Made by a program: the position numbers and the translations under genes
Part shown: piece by piece, positions 17,280 through 26,031 of the stretch
How the letters are laid out: each line of letters opens with the position of its first letter
Position numbering within the stretch: position 1 is the first letter of the stretch
Source: Robertkochia flava
Lineage (GTDB): Bacteria > Bacteroidota > Bacteroidia > Flavobacteriales > Flavobacteriaceae
Length of the DNA stretch: 64,000 nt
Direction: 5' to 3'
Assembly (NCBI RefSeq): GCF_020166515.1
Contig: NZ_JAINZT010000008.1
Location: 1 to 64,000 of the forward strand
The notes under the pieces: generated by a model
Databases searched by the model: none
The model's input: the letters and a program-made list of their open reading frames with translations, nothing else
Told to the model about the DNA's origin: nothing

Positions 17280-18838
17280 CCACACTGTTAGAAACTGACC
17301 TGAAACAAATTAAAAACCTTGGTATTGCTCCCGAAAAGATCCGGGAACAGATCGAGGTGTTTAAACGCGGGATCCCGTTTGTTAACCTGGTGGCTGCAGC
17401 AACGACAGGCGATGGAATAGAGCGCTATGAAGAGGCTGAAAAACAACATTACATCTCCCTGTATGAAGCATCGAGGGAAAACCTGGACCTGCTGAAGTTC
17501 GTGCCTGCTTCGGGGGCAGCTACACGGATGTTTAAGGCCTTGTTTGAGTTTCTCAACGGATATGACCCGGAGAAGGAAACGGTAAATGCCTATGTGAACC
17601 GCACCAAAGACCAGGTTATAAGAACGTTTTTTGTCGGGGTGGAGAAATTTCCGTTCTACCAGGAGGTGATGGAGGAAATGGAGAAACGCTATCCCGATTA
17701 TATCAAGCTGCCCTATGACCATCAGAAATACATTTTCGTAAAGCTGCTGCTCTCTGAGGATGGGTTTGATTTCGGGTCCTTCCCCAAGGGATTATTACCG
17801 TTCCACCGGTATAAAACCCGCCCGTCTACAGCTTTTGAAGAGCATCTTTACGAGGCAGCCCTCTACAGCAGTTCCAAAGGAAAGGCCAGGTTGCACTTTA
17901 CCATATCTGAAGATCATCTGAAAAAGTTCGAAGAAGAATTTAAAGCTATTCGTGAAAGTGTGGAGGAAAAAACGGGGGTGAAGTTCGATATCAGTTTCTC
18001 CTTTCAGAAACCTGCGACCGATACCATTGCCGTTACCCCCGACGACGACCCATTCCGGTTGCAATCGGGAGCGCTGTTATTCAGGCCCGGAGGTCATGGT
18101 GCCCTGATCGAGAACCTCAATGACCAGGATGCAGACCTGATCTTTATAAAAAATATCGATAATGTAGTGGTGTACAAATTCAAGCATGAGATGGCCGAGT
18201 ATAAAAAAATGCTTGCCGGGAAATTACTTGAATTAAGAGAACAGACCTATGCCTATTCGAAGTTGCTGGATGAATCGGTTCCCGATGAGGCAACCATAGA
18301 GGAGATCAAGCAGTTTCTATCAGAGAAATTGAATGTGCGGATCAAGTCGGATGTCAATAAGTATAAGGAGATCTATCAGATCGAGTTCCTCAAGGAAAAA
18401 CTCGATGCGCCAATTCGGGTTTGCGGAATGGTACAGAATGAAGGAGAACCCGGTGGAGGTCCGTTCTGGATTAAGGATGAAGATGGCAATATTTCACTGC
18501 AGATCATCGAATCTGCCCAGATCGATCAAAAGAATAAGTTTCAGGGACAGATCCTAAATGCCGCTACCCACTTTAACCCGGTTGACATTGTATGCAGTGT
18601 CAAGAATTATAAGGGAGAGAAATACGATCTTATGAACTATGTTGACCACAAACAGGCGTTCATCACCCACAAGACCAAAGAGGGAAAGGAATTAAAGGCT
18701 CTTGAACTTCCCGGACTGTGGAACGGGGGCATGGCGTTCTGGAATACCGTTTTTGTGGAGGTTTCCCTGATCACCTTTAACCCTGCCAAAACCGTAGTAG
18801 ACCTTTTAAAACAGCCTCACCAGGTGAGGGCATTGTAA
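17276..18838 (+). CDS. DUF4301 protein, UDP-sugar-pyrophosphorylase-like
   Basis: This 520-residue cytosolic protein belongs to DUF4301. It has a P-A-S-G-A-A-T-R-M motif at residues 77-85 that resembles the nucleotide-binding G-x-G-T-R-L/M loop of sugar nucleotidyltransferases. A PGGHGALIENL segment (about 270-282) followed by IFIKNIDNVV (about 288-298) resembles the PGGHG...NIDN signature of UDP-sugar pyrophosphorylases, and FPKGLLPFHRY lies at about 170. The substrate is unknown. Its start overlaps the kinase stop by 4 nt, placing it last in the PnuC-type operon. Confidence 0.85.
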   Translation: MTTLLETDLKQIKNLGIAPEKIREQIEVFKRGIPFVNLVAAATTGDGIERYEEAEKQHYISLYEASRENLDLLKFVPASGAATRMFKALFEFLNGYDPEKETVNAYVNRTKDQVIRTFFVGVEKFPFYQEVMEEMEKRYPDYIKLPYDHQKYIFVKLLLSEDGFDFGSFPKGLLPFHRYKTRPSTAFEEHLYEAALYSSSKGKARLHFTISEDHLKKFEEEFKAIRESVEEKTGVKFDISFSFQKPATDTIAVTPDDDPFRLQSGALLFRPGGHGALIENLNDQDADLIFIKNIDNVVVYKFKHEMAEYKKMLAGKLLELREQTYAYSKLLDESVPDEATIEEIKQFLSEKLNVRIKSDVNKYKEIYQIEFLKEKLDAPIRVCGMVQNEGEPGGGPFWIKDEDGNISLQIIESAQIDQKNKFQGQILNAATHFNPVDIVCSVKNYKGEKYDLMNYVDHKQAFITHKTKEGKELKALELPGLWNGGMAFWNTVFVEVSLITFNPAKTVVDLLKQPHQVRAL

Positions 18839-18852
18839 GCTTCCGGAGGCCC

Positions 18853-18892
18853 GGTATACACAATAGTGTGTAAAAATTACACGGTGTATACC
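18853..18892. repeat. nested inverted repeat downstream of DUF4301
   Basis: GGTATACAC (18853-18861) is matched by GTGTATACC (18884-18892), and inside it GTGTAA (18868-18873) is matched by TTACAC (18877-18882). The result is one long, interrupted stem. No T-run follows, so it is not a standard terminator; a separate terminator lies 50 nt on. Confidence 0.8.
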
Positions 18893-18940
18893 AGATTTAC
18901 ACACTTTCCGGAAATGGCATAAACAGATGTAAAAATCATC

Positions 18941-18977
18941 AAACCCCTTTAAGCACAGTGCTTTCAGGGGTTTTTTA
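18941..18977 (+). terminator. terminator of the vitamin operon
   Basis: AAACCCCTTTAAGCAC pairs with GTGCTTTCAGGGGTTT, followed by a T-run. Confidence 0.88.
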
Positions 18978-19061
18978 TGTTTTGTAAACAGGGGGTTTCC
19001 GAATTGGTACGATAGTGGCAATATACTAATCAAACACTTATAACTTAAAATATAAATCATT

Positions 19062-19370
19062 ATGAAAAATCTAGTATTAGTTTCAGCACTTGCCTTAGGA
19101 AGTTTTACCTCTTTTGCAGCAACTCCGGTTATTTTCCACGATGGAATCTCTGAAGATATCTATCAGGAAGTAGTTCAGGAAGAATTTTCTGAGATTGCGC
19201 ACGATGAGGTGCCACAAGCAGTAAAGGATGCGCTGGCAAATGACTATCCCGGAGCTGAGATCTCAAAAGCATATGTGAACGAAGCAAGTGAATACAAGCT
19301 TGAAGTAACTATGGGTGAAGAAACTGCCACCCTGTATGCCAATGAAAACGGAGAGTGGATCCAGAAATAA
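19062..19370 (+). CDS. secreted PepSY-like protein
   Basis: This small exported protein has a signal peptide (cleavage near SFAA, residue 20) and a C-terminal PepSY-like (DUF2874) module with PQAVKDALANDYPGAEISKAYV and a short beta hairpin ending in GEWIQK. Such domains are often found in periplasmic inhibitor-like proteins, but no function is known for this one. It is monocistronic with its own terminator. Confidence 0.8.
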   Translation: MKNLVLVSALALGSFTSFAATPVIFHDGISEDIYQEVVQEEFSEIAHDEVPQAVKDALANDYPGAEISKAYVNEASEYKLEVTMGEETATLYANENGEWIQK

Positions 19371-19401
19371 GTCTGTATATAGTAGTTAGTTAGTTTGATT
19401 G

Positions 19402-19434
19402 AAAAAAGGATGGGCATTACCCATCCTTTTTTTA
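19402..19434 (+). terminator. terminator of the PepSY-like gene
   Basis: AAAAAAGGATGGG pairs with CCCATCCTTTTTTT over a short loop. Confidence 0.9.
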
Positions 19435-19494
19435 TTTAATTTCCTTAAATTCAGCATGTTATAAACTACCGTATTAGGGCGGATACCATCTGGC

Positions 19495-20859
19495 ATGCCA
19501 AAGTTACTACTCATTGAAGACGATATCAATTTTTCCAGGATGTTCCAGGGTTTTCTGGAGCGTCACGGGTATACCGTAGACAGATGTTCTGATGCAGAAA
19601 GTGCATATCAGTTACTCGAAAAGGAAAAGTACGACCTCGTCTTTACCGATCTGAGGCTCCCGGATGAAGACGGCATTCAGATCCTGAGCAGAATTAAGGA
19701 GCTCAACGAGCACCTTCCGGTAATTCTTATGACCGGATATGCACAGGTAACCACTGCCGTGGAAGCCATGAAGAAGGGTGCTTTCGATTATATATCCAAG
19801 CCTTTTAATCAGGATGAAGTCCTGGCCGTTTTAGGGAATGCTCTTAAAAAGGAAAAACCGGTGGATACCTCAGAATTTGTAAAAACCCCTTCCGGAAAAA
19901 GAGCGGAAACTTCTTCGGGAGACCTCACAAAAGTTAAAGGAATAAGCAAGGCTTCACAAAAGCTCAACGAATACGTTTCCCTGGTGGCACCTACAAATAT
20001 GTCGGTACTCATTACCGGAGAGAGCGGTACGGGCAAAGAGGTGGTGGCACAGCGAATACACGAGTTGAGTGAACGGAAGAATAACGGCTTTGTTCCTGTA
20101 GATTGCGGGGCTATCCCACGGGAAATCGCAGGGAGTGAATTTTTCGGGCATCTCAAGGGCTCATTTACCGGGGCGGTACATGACAAGAAAGGACATTTTG
20201 AAGAGGCCAACGGCGGTACCCTTTTTCTCGATGAGGTGGGCAATCTTCCTTACGAGGTACAGGTACAGTTATTGAGGGCCCTGCAGGAAAGGAAGATCAA
20301 ACCTATTGGGAGCAGTAAGGAGATCGATGTGGATATCAGGGTGATCTCGGCAACCAATGAAGACCTGCTGGAAGCCGTAAAAGAGGGTAAGTTCCGCGAA
20401 GACCTCTATCATCGATTGAATGAATTTTCCATAAAAGTCCCTTCTTTAACAGACCGGAGGGAAGACCTGATGATCTTCGCCGATCACTTTCTGCAAAATT
20501 CGAATACGCAACTAGGCAAATCTGCAGTCGGGTTTACCGATGAGGTGATCCGGATGTTCCAGGGATACCGTTGGCCCGGAAACCTGCGGGAATTATCCAA
20601 TATCGTCAAGCGTGGTGTATTGCTGAGTCAGGGAGATATTATTCAGAAGAAGAACCTTCCCCCGGATTTTGTGCAAATTGCTATGAAAGAGACCGGCGGT
20701 ACTTCTTCGGTCTCATTTTCCACGAAAGATCATGAACGGGACCTTATTCTCAATGCCCTAAAGGAGGCGGGGAATAACAAGACCAAGGCGGCCAGATTGC
20801 TTCAGATTACCCGGAAAACCCTATACAATAAGATCAGGGAATACGAGATCGATGTCTAG
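19495..20859 (+). CDS. sigma-54-dependent response regulator (NtrC family)
   Basis: This regulator has a receiver domain (residues 1-120, phospho-acceptor D52 in FTDLRLP, conserved K102), an AAA+ domain with Walker A GESGTGKE (175-182), the sigma-54 contact loop GSFTGA (222-227, a variant of GAFTGA) and Walker B GGTLFLDE, and a C-terminal Fis-type helix-turn-helix ending in TRKTLYNKIREY. It should activate sigma-54 promoters after phosphorylation. It converges on the hybrid kinase gene and shares its last 4 nt (CTAG) with it, which makes that kinase its likely partner. Confidence 0.93.
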   Translation: MPKLLLIEDDINFSRMFQGFLERHGYTVDRCSDAESAYQLLEKEKYDLVFTDLRLPDEDGIQILSRIKELNEHLPVILMTGYAQVTTAVEAMKKGAFDYISKPFNQDEVLAVLGNALKKEKPVDTSEFVKTPSGKRAETSSGDLTKVKGISKASQKLNEYVSLVAPTNMSVLITGESGTGKEVVAQRIHELSERKNNGFVPVDCGAIPREIAGSEFFGHLKGSFTGAVHDKKGHFEEANGGTLFLDEVGNLPYEVQVQLLRALQERKIKPIGSSKEIDVDIRVISATNEDLLEAVKEGKFREDLYHRLNEFSIKVPSLTDRREDLMIFADHFLQNSNTQLGKSAVGFTDEVIRMFQGYRWPGNLRELSNIVKRGVLLSQGDIIQKKNLPPDFVQIAMKETGGTSSVSFSTKDHERDLILNALKEAGNNKTKAARLLQITRKTLYNKIREYEIDV

Positions 20860-23300
20860 GTCTTCTGGTTGGTTATAGATTCCTGGAGGGTTTGGAAGGC
20901 CTTCTCCAGGTCTGCGATCCAGCCGCTTATTTCTGTCATATCGCTTGTGGTTTCCAGTTCTATTTTCTCAAGAACTTTCACCATGCTTTCTGCATGAATT
21001 TGCCGGAACATGGTTTTCATTCGATGGGCCAGATCCTGGATCGCATGTACATCTCCTTTTGACCTGAATGCTTTCATGGATTCCAGGTCGTCTTCTGTGG
21101 TTTGCATAAAACTGTCCAGGAGTTGTTGAAGGGCCTTTTCATCATTATCCATAAAAGACTTCAGGTCGTCAAGGTCGTAAAGCGGCGGTGTTTGGCGGTC
21201 GGTCTGCCTTTCGCCATGATGTTCTTCCTCTGGTTGTTTTCGCTCTTCGAGTCCGGAGATCACCTCCAGCAGGTCAGAGGGTTTATAGGGTTTGAATACA
21301 AAGGCAGAAAATCCGTTGATGAGGTACTTTTCGGCGTCCAGGTCTTTTCTCCCAGATACTGCGATCACGGGTTGTCCCTTGTATCCGTAGGACGGATCAG
21401 ACCGAAGCAACTCCAGGAACCGAAACCCGTTAATACCGGGCAGCTGGATGTCGGTGATGATCAGGTCAAAGTTTATTTTATCGATTTGTGCCAGCACCTC
21501 TGTGGCGCTTTTAAATGCGTGAACGATGGCTTTCCGGGTCACCAGCCAATCCTCCAGCATTTGCAGAAGCAGGGTGTCGTCATCTACAATGATCACCCTT
21601 TTAAAGGCGAGGTCGCCCGCAGGCAGGATTTCTTTTTCAGATGCCGCCGGTGCTTCGCTGAATTTCGCCGGAAGTTCCAGGGTAAAGGTACTTCCTTCTC
21701 CGCTTTTTGATCGCAGTTTTAAAGCCCCGTCCAGGAGTCCGGCAAGTTTCCAGGAAATAAACAACCCCAGCCCGCTTCCGCCGAATTTCTTTTCATGGGA
21801 TTGATCTGCCTGGGTGAATTCCTGGAAGATCATGGGTTGCTTTTCCTCAGGGATGCCAATGCCCGTATCTGTAACATCTATTTCAAGCGATTTCATGGGA
21901 TGCCGGTAGGATACGGTAATGGTAATCGCCCCGGTTTCGGTAAACTTATAGGCATTGCCGATAAGGTTGTTAAGGATCTGTTTTACCCGGTGGGGATCGC
22001 TGATTAATTGTCCTGGCAGCTTGTCTTCGAAATTGTAGTTAAGCGCTATGGGTTTGTGATGATAAATAGCCTTAAGGCTTTCTGCGGTCTCGAAGATGAG
22101 TTTTTTCAGGTCAAATGGCACCGTTTCAATAGCGACCTTTCCGGCTTCAAGTTTGGTGTAATCTAACAGGTCATCCACCAGTTTGGTAACATAGTTTGAC
22201 GCTGTTTTGATCCTGCCGGCATAATAGGCCTCCCGGGGCGATTTGGTATTTTCTGCCATTAGCTCGGTGTAGCCCAGGATGGTGTTCAGGGGGGTGCGCA
22301 GGTCATGACTCACCATGGAGATAAGTTGTTCCCGCCCTTTGAGCAGTTTCTGGGCGTAATCATTGGCCTTTTCCAGTTGCTCCCGGTATTTCTGACTTTT
22401 TAGAAAGTCATTAAGGATAAGGAGGGAAAAGAGAATCACAAGGGCGATCCCGATAATCGCAGCCCAGGTAAGTACCCTGATACTTCGGTTAAGTACAGCC
22501 TCTCTTCTGGTATTTGTACGTTGCGCATTTTCCAGGAGCTCGCCCTCCAGAGTCGAAAGGATCTCCCGTAATTGCTGGGAAGTATTCAGGTCGTTTTGTA
22601 AGAGAGAATTTTCCTTAATGGCTACCGATAGTTTTCTTTGGGCCGTCTCTTTTCGGATCTGTTCCAGCATGGCCCTGGAGGCAATAACCAAAGAGTCCAG
22701 GATGGCCTCATCTACGGTGTTGGTTGAATCTCTCGGGATATAATTATTGAGGATATTGATCTGTTCCTGGAGTTGTGCCCTTCTTTCCTGAGTGAGCTCC
22801 CGGGGATTAACCACGAAATCTTCCAGGGAGAGCCTGCCCAGGGTTTGCTCAATGTTAGAGAACTTCTCAATGGCCTTGTTCAGGGCCATGTCCGAGCCTT
22901 TGTCATTTCTGATCTGCCTGAGTTCAGAAATATTAGTCACCTTTTGTTCCAAGAGGATTTTTACACTGTCCAGAAGCATTCTCTGGGTGTCGTTATCCAT
23001 GATAAGAATCAGGGAGTCGATGGCCATATTGATGGAGTCATTCTTGCGCAGGTAGGTTTCATAGGGGGCATTCCGGTTGGATTGAATGGCCGACCTTGCA
23101 AAACTTTCTGTTTCGTACATCAGGGTGAGTAAGCCTCCGATTCGGAATACTTTCTTATTCTCAATGCCCTTATCCTCCTGTGCCCGGGCAAAAGAATTGA
23201 TCTCGGCATAGATGATCCACCCGACCACTATGGCCAGTACCAGAAGCATGAGGTAACTGATGAGTACCTTGGCGGTGATTCCCTGTTTAAGGCTCGTCAT
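20856..23300 (-). CDS. hybrid histidine kinase with receiver and HPt domains
   Basis: This is an inner-membrane sensor kinase with a full phosphorelay. It has helix 1 (about 12-32), an extracytoplasmic helical sensor region (about 33-272), helix 2 (about 274-296), a HisKA domain with SHDLRTPLN (H332), a HATPase domain with GSGLGLFISWKL, a receiver with ITDIQLPG, and a C-terminal HPt domain with the phospho-His in LAHRMKTMF (H759). The sensor region shows no named domain and its signal is unknown. The stop codon overlaps that of the convergent NtrC-type regulator. The transcript may be leaderless. Confidence 0.93.
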   Translation of the reverse strand: MTSLKQGITAKVLISYLMLLVLAIVVGWIIYAEINSFARAQEDKGIENKKVFRIGGLLTLMYETESFARSAIQSNRNAPYETYLRKNDSINMAIDSLILIMDNDTQRMLLDSVKILLEQKVTNISELRQIRNDKGSDMALNKAIEKFSNIEQTLGRLSLEDFVVNPRELTQERRAQLQEQINILNNYIPRDSTNTVDEAILDSLVIASRAMLEQIRKETAQRKLSVAIKENSLLQNDLNTSQQLREILSTLEGELLENAQRTNTRREAVLNRSIRVLTWAAIIGIALVILFSLLILNDFLKSQKYREQLEKANDYAQKLLKGREQLISMVSHDLRTPLNTILGYTELMAENTKSPREAYYAGRIKTASNYVTKLVDDLLDYTKLEAGKVAIETVPFDLKKLIFETAESLKAIYHHKPIALNYNFEDKLPGQLISDPHRVKQILNNLIGNAYKFTETGAITITVSYRHPMKSLEIDVTDTGIGIPEEKQPMIFQEFTQADQSHEKKFGGSGLGLFISWKLAGLLDGALKLRSKSGEGSTFTLELPAKFSEAPAASEKEILPAGDLAFKRVIIVDDDTLLLQMLEDWLVTRKAIVHAFKSATEVLAQIDKINFDLIITDIQLPGINGFRFLELLRSDPSYGYKGQPVIAVSGRKDLDAEKYLINGFSAFVFKPYKPSDLLEVISGLEERKQPEEEHHGERQTDRQTPPLYDLDDLKSFMDNDEKALQQLLDSFMQTTEDDLESMKAFRSKGDVHAIQDLAHRMKTMFRQIHAESMVKVLEKIELETTSDMTEISGWIADLEKAFQTLQESITNQKT

Positions 23301-23304
23301 AAAA

Positions 23305-23312
23305 CAAAGATA
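23305..23312 (-). promoter_or_regulatory. -7 box (TATCTTTG) of the hybrid kinase gene
   Basis: A perfect TAnnTTTG on the minus strand ending 4 nt before the ATG at 23300. If used, the mRNA would start at or next to the start codon. No -33 element is clear. Confidence 0.4.
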
Positions 23313-23377
23313 ATCAGAGCGTTAGCGATATTTATAAGATTTTGTAAAAATAATCCTTCTAATTGTATAATACTTAG

Positions 23378-23385
23378 TAATTTTG
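23378..23385 (+). promoter_or_regulatory. -7 box (TAATTTTG) upstream of TPP riboswitch
   Basis: A perfect TAnnTTTG whose expected start site (about 23390) falls exactly at the 5' end of the riboswitch P1 helix. This supports both calls. Confidence 0.6.
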
Positions 23386-23389
23386 CCCC

Positions 23390-23490
23390 GTCTCAAAAGG
23401 GGTGCCTCGATCGCCCGGAACCATCCGGAAGATTTACAGGCTGAGATCATACCCATAGAACCTGGAACAGGTAATGCTGTTTAGGGAAAC
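23390..23490 (+). promoter_or_regulatory. TPP riboswitch (THI element)
   Basis: The conserved aptamer parts appear in order: GGGGTGCC (23399-23406), a variable P3 stem, CTGAGATCATACCC (23441-23454), GAACCTG and then GTAATGCTG...TTAGGGAAAC (23471-23490). P1 pairs TCTC (23391-23394) with GGGA (23484-23487). It senses thiamin pyrophosphate and controls the TonB receptor gene downstream, presumably shutting it off when TPP is plentiful. Confidence 0.93.
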
Positions 23491-23491
23491 A

Positions 23492-23527
23492 GAAGAGCAG
23501 CTTCGTACGGCCGGGAAGCTGTTCTTC
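23492..23527 (+). promoter_or_regulatory. expression-platform hairpin of TPP riboswitch
   Basis: GAAGAGCAGCTTC (23492-23504) pairs with GAAGCTGTTCTTC (23515-23527), 13 bp with one wobble. No U-run follows directly, so control may act on translation or through Rho rather than by classic termination. Confidence 0.6.
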
Positions 23528-23589
23528 GTAAGAAATCAATGTTTAATAGCAAGAATAATGACCCCTTTTATTCGTAAATTCAATTACGA

Positions 23590-25971
23590 ATGAAATTCAT
23601 ATTCGCATGTTTAGGGCTTTTCCTGGGAGGCCTCTCAATCTTATCAGCCCAGGACTACCGTGTTTACGGAACTTTTCAGGATCAGACCGGCGAACCGGTA
23701 CCCGGTGTCACCGTAAAGGTGAAAAACAGCAATGCCGGAACTCAGACCGATGCTGACGGACGCTGGGAGCTCTTCTTAGCGTCAGGAACTTATGACCTCG
23801 TTTTCTATTATTCTTCTCCCCAGCCGCTGTACCGATCGGTGGCAGTAAACGGAGATACCCGGTTGGATATCCGACTCAGGGAAAAAGATGTATTACTGGA
23901 TGAAGTGCTGGTTTCGGCTGTACGGGCAGACCGGGAGTCTCCGGTGAGTTATTCCGACCTTTCGGCAGAGGAGATCGCCCCCAGAAACCTCGGGCAGGAT
24001 ATTCCCATACTCATGAATTATATGCCGGGGGTGGTGACCACCTCTGATGCCGGAGCCGGAGTGGGATACACCGGTATACGAGTAAGGGGAAGCGATGCCA
24101 CCCGTGTAAATGTTACCATAAACGGAATACCCTATAATGATGCCGAATCCCAGGGGACTTTTTGGGTGAACCTTCCTGACTTTGCCTCTTCTGTGGAGAG
24201 TTTGCAACTGCAGCGTGGGGTGGGTACCTCTACGAACGGTGCAGGAGCTTTTGGAGCAAGCCTGAACCTGTTAACGGATGCGATCACTGAAGAAGCCTAT
24301 GCCCAGATCTCTGCCGCCGGCGGAAGTTTCAATACCCTCAGAACCAGCCTGCGGTTCAGCACCGGACTTATGAATGACCATTTTGAGGTGTACGGGCGAC
24401 TGTCGCAGATCCAGTCAGACGGATACATAGACAGAGCCAGTTCTGACCTGGATTCGTATTTTCTTCAGGGATCGTATGTAGATGAAAATACGCTGATCAA
24501 AGTGCTGCTTTTCGGAGGTAAGGAAGTGACTTACCAGGCCTGGTATGGGATCGAGGATCCGGAGATCCTGGAGAACGACAGAACCTTTAATATTGCCGGG
24601 GCCATCTATAATGAGGCAGGTGAGATCGTTGATTTTTACGACAATGAGGTCGATAATTATAAGCAGGACCATGCACAGCTCCACTGGAATCAGCAGTGGG
24701 GTCCCTACTGGAGTTCCAATTTTGCTTTGCACTATACCTATGGCAGGGGCTATTTTGAGCAATACCGCCAGGATGATGACTTTGCAACCTATGGTTTTGA
24801 ACCCCTGCAGGTAAACGGTTCCTTACTCACTACCACAGACCTGATTCGAAGGCGATGGCTTGATAATGATTTTTACGGCACTACCTTTTCGGTGCACTAT
24901 CAGAAGGACCGGCTGCGTATCATTACAGGAGGCGCCTGGAATACCTATAAGGGCGATCATTTTGGGGAGGTGATCTGGGCCCGGTTTGCATCTCAGAGCG
25001 ATTATAAAGACAGGTATTATAACGATAATTCGGATAAGACCGATTTTAATCTATACGGTAAAGTAAATTATCGGTTGGAGAATGGTTTGGGATTTTTCGG
25101 CGACCTTCAGTACCGCCGCGTAAGTTATGCTGCAAATGGTAATGAGACCGGACTGGTAGACGACACCTTTAACTTTTTTAATCCTAAACTGGGGCTAACC
25201 TACCGTATCGACGATGCGAACCAGCTATATGCGTCTTATGCCAGGGCGAACCGGGAGCCCAACAGGAACGATTATGAAAGCGGGAACCCAAGGCCTGAAA
25301 AACTCAATGATATTGAATTGGGGTGGAGGCTGCAAAAAAGTAAACTGCAACTCAATACCAATGTGTATTACATGCGCTATAAAGACCAGCTGGTACTTAC
25401 AGGAGCGCTTAACGATGTGGGTGCACCCCTGAGAAGAAATGTTGGCGACAGTTACCGTTTGGGACTGGAGATCGATGCTACCCTGCGTCTTGCAGATCAA
25501 TGGGTGCTCCGGCCCAACCTGGCCCTGAGCGATAACAGGAATCTCGATTATTTCTTTGAGCGCGACGGAGCCTTAGAGGAACTCGGAAACACCCATATAG
25601 CCTATTCCCCCGGAATTATCGCCGGGAATATGCTGACCTGGTTTCCCACAGATCGTTTTCAGGTCTCCCTGTTGTCAAAATATGTTTCTGAGCAGTATCT
25701 TGGAAATATCGACGCGGAAAGCTCTAAGCTGGATGATTATTTCGTCAATGATCTTAACCTGCAGTATGTGGTTGATACAGGGGGATTCTTTGATACGGTT
25801 ACCTTTAGCGGATTGCTCAACAATATCTTTGATGTGGAATACATTTCCAATGGATACTTCTACACCTATGATGTACAAAACCCCGACGGTTCAACAGAAA
25901 CCTTTAGTGGTACGGGATATTATCCGCAGGCAGGTCTTAATTTCCTGGTGGGAGTAGACCTCAAATTCTAG
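23590..25971 (+). CDS. TPP-regulated TonB-dependent receptor, probable thiamin importer
   Basis: This 793-residue outer-membrane receptor has a signal peptide (cleavage near LSAQ, residue 21), a CarboxypepD_reg-like beta domain (about 23-100, GEPVPGVTVKV), a plug domain (about 115-235, with GIRVRGSDATRVNVTINGIP) and a 22-stranded barrel ending in the C-terminal aromatic signature GVDLKF. The TPP riboswitch in its leader makes thiamin or a precursor the likely ligand. No inner-membrane partner lies next to it; the PnuC-type operon 7 kb upstream is the best candidate. Confidence 0.92.
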   Translation: MKFIFACLGLFLGGLSILSAQDYRVYGTFQDQTGEPVPGVTVKVKNSNAGTQTDADGRWELFLASGTYDLVFYYSSPQPLYRSVAVNGDTRLDIRLREKDVLLDEVLVSAVRADRESPVSYSDLSAEEIAPRNLGQDIPILMNYMPGVVTTSDAGAGVGYTGIRVRGSDATRVNVTINGIPYNDAESQGTFWVNLPDFASSVESLQLQRGVGTSTNGAGAFGASLNLLTDAITEEAYAQISAAGGSFNTLRTSLRFSTGLMNDHFEVYGRLSQIQSDGYIDRASSDLDSYFLQGSYVDENTLIKVLLFGGKEVTYQAWYGIEDPEILENDRTFNIAGAIYNEAGEIVDFYDNEVDNYKQDHAQLHWNQQWGPYWSSNFALHYTYGRGYFEQYRQDDDFATYGFEPLQVNGSLLTTTDLIRRRWLDNDFYGTTFSVHYQKDRLRIITGGAWNTYKGDHFGEVIWARFASQSDYKDRYYNDNSDKTDFNLYGKVNYRLENGLGFFGDLQYRRVSYAANGNETGLVDDTFNFFNPKLGLTYRIDDANQLYASYARANREPNRNDYESGNPRPEKLNDIELGWRLQKSKLQLNTNVYYMRYKDQLVLTGALNDVGAPLRRNVGDSYRLGLEIDATLRLADQWVLRPNLALSDNRNLDYFFERDGALEELGNTHIAYSPGIIAGNMLTWFPTDRFQVSLLSKYVSEQYLGNIDAESSKLDDYFVNDLNLQYVVDTGGFFDTVTFSGLLNNIFDVEYISNGYFYTYDVQNPDGSTETFSGTGYYPQAGLNFLVGVDLKF

Positions 25972-26031
25972 GGAAATCCCGGCAGTTTTGAAACCTGAAA
26001 AAGATGATGGCCCTCTGATAAGATCAGGGGG

